NCBI RefSeq assembly: GCF_000208745.1
Contig: NC_030853.1
Location: forward strand, 12,028,757-12,092,756
Direction of reading: 5' to 3'
Source of the DNA: Theobroma cacao
Taxonomy: Eukaryota > Streptophyta > Magnoliopsida > Malvales > Malvaceae
Length of the DNA stretch: 64,000 nucleotides
Below are positions 60,018 through 64,000 of this stretch, in pieces; positions within the stretch are counted from its first letter, which is position 1, and every line of letters starts with the position of its first letter. Under the pieces are notes generated by a model, which did no database searches, had not been told where the DNA came from, and saw only the letters and a program-made list of their open reading frames with translations. The position numbers and the translations under genes were made by a program.

Positions 60018-60539
60018 ATAGCTTTCCTTGCAATCCTAAAGTTTGGGTCTGATTTAGTTCAACTGTATTCCCTTTTCATTATATTTTTCAATGCATCTTA
60101 AATGAACAATGTGCTGTGTCCATTATATGACAAAAGCTCTTAATCATTTTCAATATAGTGCAACTTTGCGAGCATGTGTGTAGCTGCCAATCCAAACACC
60201 TTGGTCTCTGTCTATGAGCCTATGTTAAAATCACATTATATATATTCCTCCTCTGTCTATGAGCCTATGTTAAAATCACTTATATATATTCCTCCTTTGT
60301 TCTTTGTTTTAAACATGAAGTAGAAAATTTGTCTATATCGTAAATATTATATTGCATAGCTTTACATTATAAATATAATATCATTTTCTTTTTAAATTTA
60401 GGATGATTCATTGAAAGGAGAAAGTAGTGGTTAAGCTCCAATCAAATGTACAAAAGAGAATTGTAATTTCAAAGCCTATGCGTAATTCTAAGAAGTGGCA
60501 TAACCCTTAAAATTACAAAATTGAGCAATGTTCAGCCTA
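60018..60539. other. Unassigned spacer with a 45-bp duplication
   Basis: This is non-coding AT-rich DNA between copia 1 and the copia 3 remnant. The only structure I see is a direct tandem duplication: 60206-60250 and 60251-60294 both read ctctgtctatgagcctatg followed by ttaaaatcac and tatatattcctc. Confidence 0.6.
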
Positions 60540-61520
60540 ATTACATAGCACTTCCCTATAATCACTCCACCATTCCCTCACTTCTACTTGGTGTGTCTTC
60601 CCAAACGTTCACCAAGGCCACCTCTCTACCTATTCCTATTTTAACAAGCTTACACCAATTCCTTGTGCTTCCAAGCAATTTACATTTACAGTTTCCACCT
60701 TGGATTTGTAGTGCTAGTTTAAGGTAGTAAGCAAACTAGCATCATAGGTCATGTGATTTGTCTAGCCACTATCAATCAACCAAGCTTCCCTTTTTTCTGA
60801 TTTCACGATAACTAGCAATTTCAAAGAGTTACTCATCTGCTAGTTCTTAGTTTTTGGCACTTGAACTTGTTGTCCCTGCTAATTTCCTTTATGTTTGAAG
60901 TCATTTTCAACATGTCCAAAATGATTGCATTATCATCACTTCACTCCTGGACTTAACTAACAAAACTTTCTATGTGGTTTTTTTTTTATGCAATGTGGAC
61001 ATGAAGTGTTTGCCTTTCCTACCTCCACCTTTATTGCTAATAACTTTTTTGTCTCTGTTACCATTGCCAGTGCTTGGTTTCCTCACACTACTACTATTGG
61101 CTACTTTGTCTTTGAGCTTGGCTTGAAAAACACCTTTAACAACCTCTTATTGTTCAATGGCTCTTATGTTCTTTAAGGCTTGCAATGCATTTACCGGGTT
61201 AGTTAATGTGAACTTAAACAAATCTTTAGAGTCTTCCAATCAAGAAATTTTATATTCAAAAATTTTAGGAAGGTCATTAACACCTTGTTGACAACCTTCT
61301 TTTCTGGTAAATATTCATCCAGAAATCTCAACTAGTTTACCCTCTTCATAAATTTCTTAGCATACTCTTTGATGCACTCATTTTCTTTCATCTTCAAAAG
61401 TTTAAATTATCTCAATAAATAAAGAACTTGGAATCTATCTAGTTTTATCACTTCCTTGAAACTCTTACTTAAGCTTATCACATGCCTCTTTAGCCATTAA
61501 AGAAGCCACTATTCTTGTGA
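60540..61520 (-). pseudogene. Copia 3 gag-protease remnant
   Basis: This minus-strand copia piece is read through many stops and frameshifts. Near 61500 it begins LMAKEACDKLK and GSDKTR, a gag block. Around 61400-61200 it shows MKENECIKEYAKKFMKRV and LKNIRAIEQ. A CPHC pair lies near 60990 and a second zinc-knuckle-like CDNCNHFGHVEND near 60930-60900. The protease start WLIDSG...NHMTYDASL lies near 60770-60730. It then fades before pol. Related in type to copia 1 gag but not close. No LTR or PBS is found. Confidence 0.75.
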
Positions 61521-61937
61521 ATATGACATAAGAGAGAACTAAGTGAATGCATAAGAGGACCTTATATCTTTTGAACACTTTTTGGCTCTACTTCTTTATC
61601 TAGGCTATGGTTGGAGGTCTCTTAAGGTAGGTGGTTCACTATATAAAATCAAGCTTTTTCAGACAGAGTTTTCCATTAGAGAAAGTTAACATTCTATTGG
61701 AAATGCCCTTTTCGATGAATTTTTGACAAAATATTTCATTGAAAATTTTATCTCTGAAACCATCGTCGGTAATACTTACTGTCAAAAACTGTTGATGGAA
61801 ATTTTTGTAGGAAAAAGCCATAATTATATCGAAAAAAGGCTACAAAATTGTCGATTGTATCACACCAATTTTGTCAAAATTTTCCCATGAATTTTTTTAT
61901 TGGAAAAGCATTTCCACTGAAACTCCATTGAAATTCC
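61521..61937. other. Unassigned stretch with repeated 'tttcc(a/g)t' motifs
   Basis: From about 61660 to 61935 short inverted and direct repeats of gaaatttttgtagg / tttccattgaaa type occur, such as cactgaaactccattgaaattcc. This texture is common near the ends of some plant DNA transposons, but no terminal inverted repeat, TSD or transposase is visible, so I do not assign a family. The ORF 61639-61821 has no recognisable product. Confidence 0.3.
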
Positions 61938-62884
61938 TGTAACACCTTGTACTTTAATTACTAATGCTTAAGTTCAATTAAGAATATTCAAGAAGAATTA
62001 AGGTCAAAGCAAATTCCTTGAAGCATTAGTAAGTGAAGAGAATGCTTTTGAATATAATAAAGCACAAATGTTTTGAATATAGTAAAGCGTAAACATGTCT
62101 ATATAAATTTAAATATTATTGTGATATCTTCGTGGCATGCAAAATGGATATTTTGTAAGTGCATGCGTAAAGGAAGAGAAATAGAAAATAATTGAAGAGA
62201 AAAGAATGGTTGAAAGGCCTAATTTAAAAGAAGAAAAAGTTTAGAGGGTTAAATGAGAAATAAAGAAAAGCTAGAGGACATAAAGGAAAATGTGAGAAAT
62301 GCAAGTGGAATGTAAATGAAAAGAAAGTTAAATAAAATGCAAATGCATGCATTGATGGATCAAAGGAAAAGCATGGCTTTGGTAAAGTTAGCCCATGGTT
62401 TCAAAGGAAATGTGAAATGATGTGATGTGAAGGAAAGATTCATCATGACATTGAAAAAAAATATATACAAAAGAAAGTGACCTCCGGCAATCTACCCATG
62501 AACGAAAGAAAAAGAAAATAAAGCTTTACAAGGCATTTCACCTTGTAGTGCCTGCCCTTAACAAAAGAAAAAGCAAACACTTGCCATTTCTTTTTCGAAT
62601 CCACCCTCTTGCATAAAAAAAACAAAGCTTTGGTCATTGAGTTCTCACAAACCCGAGAGCACATTCTTCACCATTTTTGAAACACCAAGCTTCTGTACTT
62701 CCAAGAATCCATCATTCAATTAAGGAACATGGGTTAGCTTCTATTTTGGCTAAGAAATACCAAGGAAAAACTAAGAAATCGAGAGGAAAAGTGAATAAGA
62801 GATTATCAAGAATTAGTGAAGTAATGAAAATGCAAATTTAAATCATTTTGTTATAATCAAAACCATAATTATTTTAAAGCTAAC

Positions 62885-64000
62885 TGTGAGACCCCAATAT
62901 CTATAGGCTTGTAGCTAAGCATAGATGTAATAATATGAGCTAGGGGTAGTTTCGTCATTTTCTCTAATAAGCTTCCAGAAGAAAGTTTTATGATATTTTA
63001 AGGCCTAAATAGGCATAAGATTGTATAAATGATGTGTGCTGATGAAAACACGAGGAAAACTAGAAGTTTCAACAATTTTCATAATTGGGGCAAAATGGTC
63101 ATTTTTCACCTCGAGTTAAAATTTTATGTTTTTATGAACCCGAGTATGTTTAGACCATTATGGATCTTGTCCCAGTGTTACAAGAGCAAAAAGATTGCAT
63201 AAAAGATTGGAGGAGAATAAGTTAATTGGTGGAAGGGCATTTTCATAATTTTATGGGAATGGATAAGTTGGCCTATAAATATCTGGAAATTTCTAGCACC
63301 TTCTTGAATTTCTAGCAGCTAGTCTTCTTCTTCTTCTTCTCCTCTCTCACGTTTCTTCAAAACTTCATGGAAGCTTGATTTGAAGCTGGAGTGATTTTCT
63401 CTCTCTAGCTCTAGTTTTCACACCTTTGAACCATTTTGACTAGAACCTTTGAATTCTTTCATCCTCTCACTTTAAAACCCTTCAAAAATTTGGTTTTCAC
63501 ACTTTCTCTCACTAGTTGGACGTTCTAGAGAGAGAAAGAGAGAATTACACCATTTATTTGGAAGCAATTGGAAGTGAATTTGACTACAAAAGAGCCCTAG
63601 GGTAAGTGGTTAACTAAGCTCAATTTTTAGCTGTAGAAAATGGTTAGTAATTGGGATTTATGAGCTGTTTTATTGTTTAGTATGTTCATTACTTTTTAGT
63701 GATTAAGATAGTGAACATAGATAGCCATTTAAAGTGGCAATTGAAAACTAGCTAAAAGATAGCTTTTAGAGTTCATAGTGTGTAAACTAATCTATTGTTT
63801 ATGTTAATGTAATCCTAGGTTTTTAAGGAAGCACCATCATTCCAATTGGATCATTAGGGGAATTTGAGTCAATTAAAAGTTCTACAATCAATTGGTGAGT
63901 GGAGTACCTTCAAAACTGATTTTGGGAATATGATGGATTTGACAAAGTGTTTGAATGATTTTATACAATTTTTCATGAAAATGAATGCCTTGGGAACAAG
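62885..64000 (+). mobile_element. Fam-C LTR, cut by window end
   Basis: The LTR starts tgtgagaccccaatatc directly after ctaac (62880-62884), the presumed TSD. It lacks the E-like tip. It is colinear with Fam-C at 32466 onward: ggggcaaaatggtcatttttc at 63086, a TATA box at 63274, a pyrimidine-rich block, aagg(g)taagtgg near 63601 where the first donor lies in other copies, and aattGGTGAGTgg at 63891. The palindrome and minisatellite parts would lie beyond the window. Confidence 0.88.
63274..63282 (+). promoter_or_regulatory. TATA box of Fam-C LTR
   Basis: The sequence tataaatat, in gcctataaatatctgg, is the best-preserved TATA box among the Fam-C copies, about 390 bp inside the LTR. The aligned position in 32371-35118 reads cataaatat. 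A start site about 30 bp downstream would fall near 63305. Confidence 0.55.

Larger units (their letters stand above)
61938..64000 (+). mobile_element. Fam-E LTR, front part, split and cut by window end
   Basis: The LTR starts tgtaacaccttgtac at 61938, preceded by attcc, its presumed TSD. Blocks such as gtgacctccggcaatctaccc (62477) match 38075 and 24950 in other Fam-E copies. At 62885 a Fam-C LTR interrupts it. The remainder lies beyond the window. No coding is present. Confidence 0.8.

Noticed and set aside
47314..60022. TSD for copia 1
   Set aside because: gtttt on the left and atagc on the right do not match with the borders I can place.
61640..61935. CACTA or other DNA transposon end
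   Set aside because: Repeat texture is suggestive but no terminal inverted repeat, TSD or transposase is visible.

Overview
This window is plant nuclear heterochromatin. It is AT-rich and made almost entirely of nested LTR retrotransposons. I see no intact cellular gene, no bacterial-type operon and no RNA gene. The Tekay-type chromovirus proteins, tRNA-iMet primer-binding sites, plant copia elements and a broken plant AAA-ATPase point to an angiosperm, probably a eudicot. The species cannot be named from this sequence.

I use three working names for large LTR families. Fam-T is the Tekay/Del chromovirus LTR, about 2.8-3.1 kb. Fam-C is an LTR of about 2.6-2.7 kb that carries minisatellites and a palindrome. 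Fam-E is an LTR of about 3.5-4 kb. All make 5-bp target-site duplications (TSDs), and these let most borders be placed to the base.

Layout. 1-18564: a Fam-E LTR (14969-18564) with two Fam-C LTRs inserted in its first few bases (1-1578 and 1588-14968). The second of these is split by a complete 10.7-kb Tekay element (1670-12384, TSD tatgc) with gag, protease, RT, RNase H, integrase and chromodomain on the minus strand, all broken by stops or frameshifts. 18830-35741: remains of a minus-strand copia element. Its gag is split by a Fam-T solo LTR (19424-22511, TSD tatcc). Its leader is split by a Fam-E solo LTR (23940-29994, TSD taagt), which itself holds a chimeric LTR (25065-27634, TSD ggctt). 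Its own LTR (31302-35741) is split by a Fam-C LTR (32371-35118, TSD attga). That copia had inserted into a BCS1-like AAA-ATPase gene, of which a decayed piece remains (35742-36410). 36409-46354: a 434-bp tandem duplication split by a Fam-E LTR (37041-46112), which holds a mosaic Fam-C LTR (39084-41684, TSD gaata) and a Fam-T solo LTR (43191-46101, TSD aggtc). 47319-60017: a structurally complete plus-strand copia of about 4.7 kb with 0.3-kb LTRs, split by a Fam-E solo LTR (49804-53791, TSD gttgc) and a compound Fam-E/Fam-C insertion (54997-59020). 60540-64000: a minus-strand copia gag/protease remnant, then a Fam-E LTR (61938 onward) split by a Fam-C LTR (62885 onward) that runs off the window.

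The most interesting signal is that several of these LTRs are mosaics. Different front halves (U3, TATA box and start of the transcribed leader) are joined to different back halves, and in the two clearest cases the join is at or beside a conserved GGTGAG(T) motif that looks like a 5' splice donor. One mosaic is bounded by a perfect 5-bp TSD on its two unlike ends, so it integrated as a ready-made chimera. This suggests a pool of chromoviruses that swap promoter/first-exon modules, perhaps by template switching, with long and probably spliced LTR leaders.
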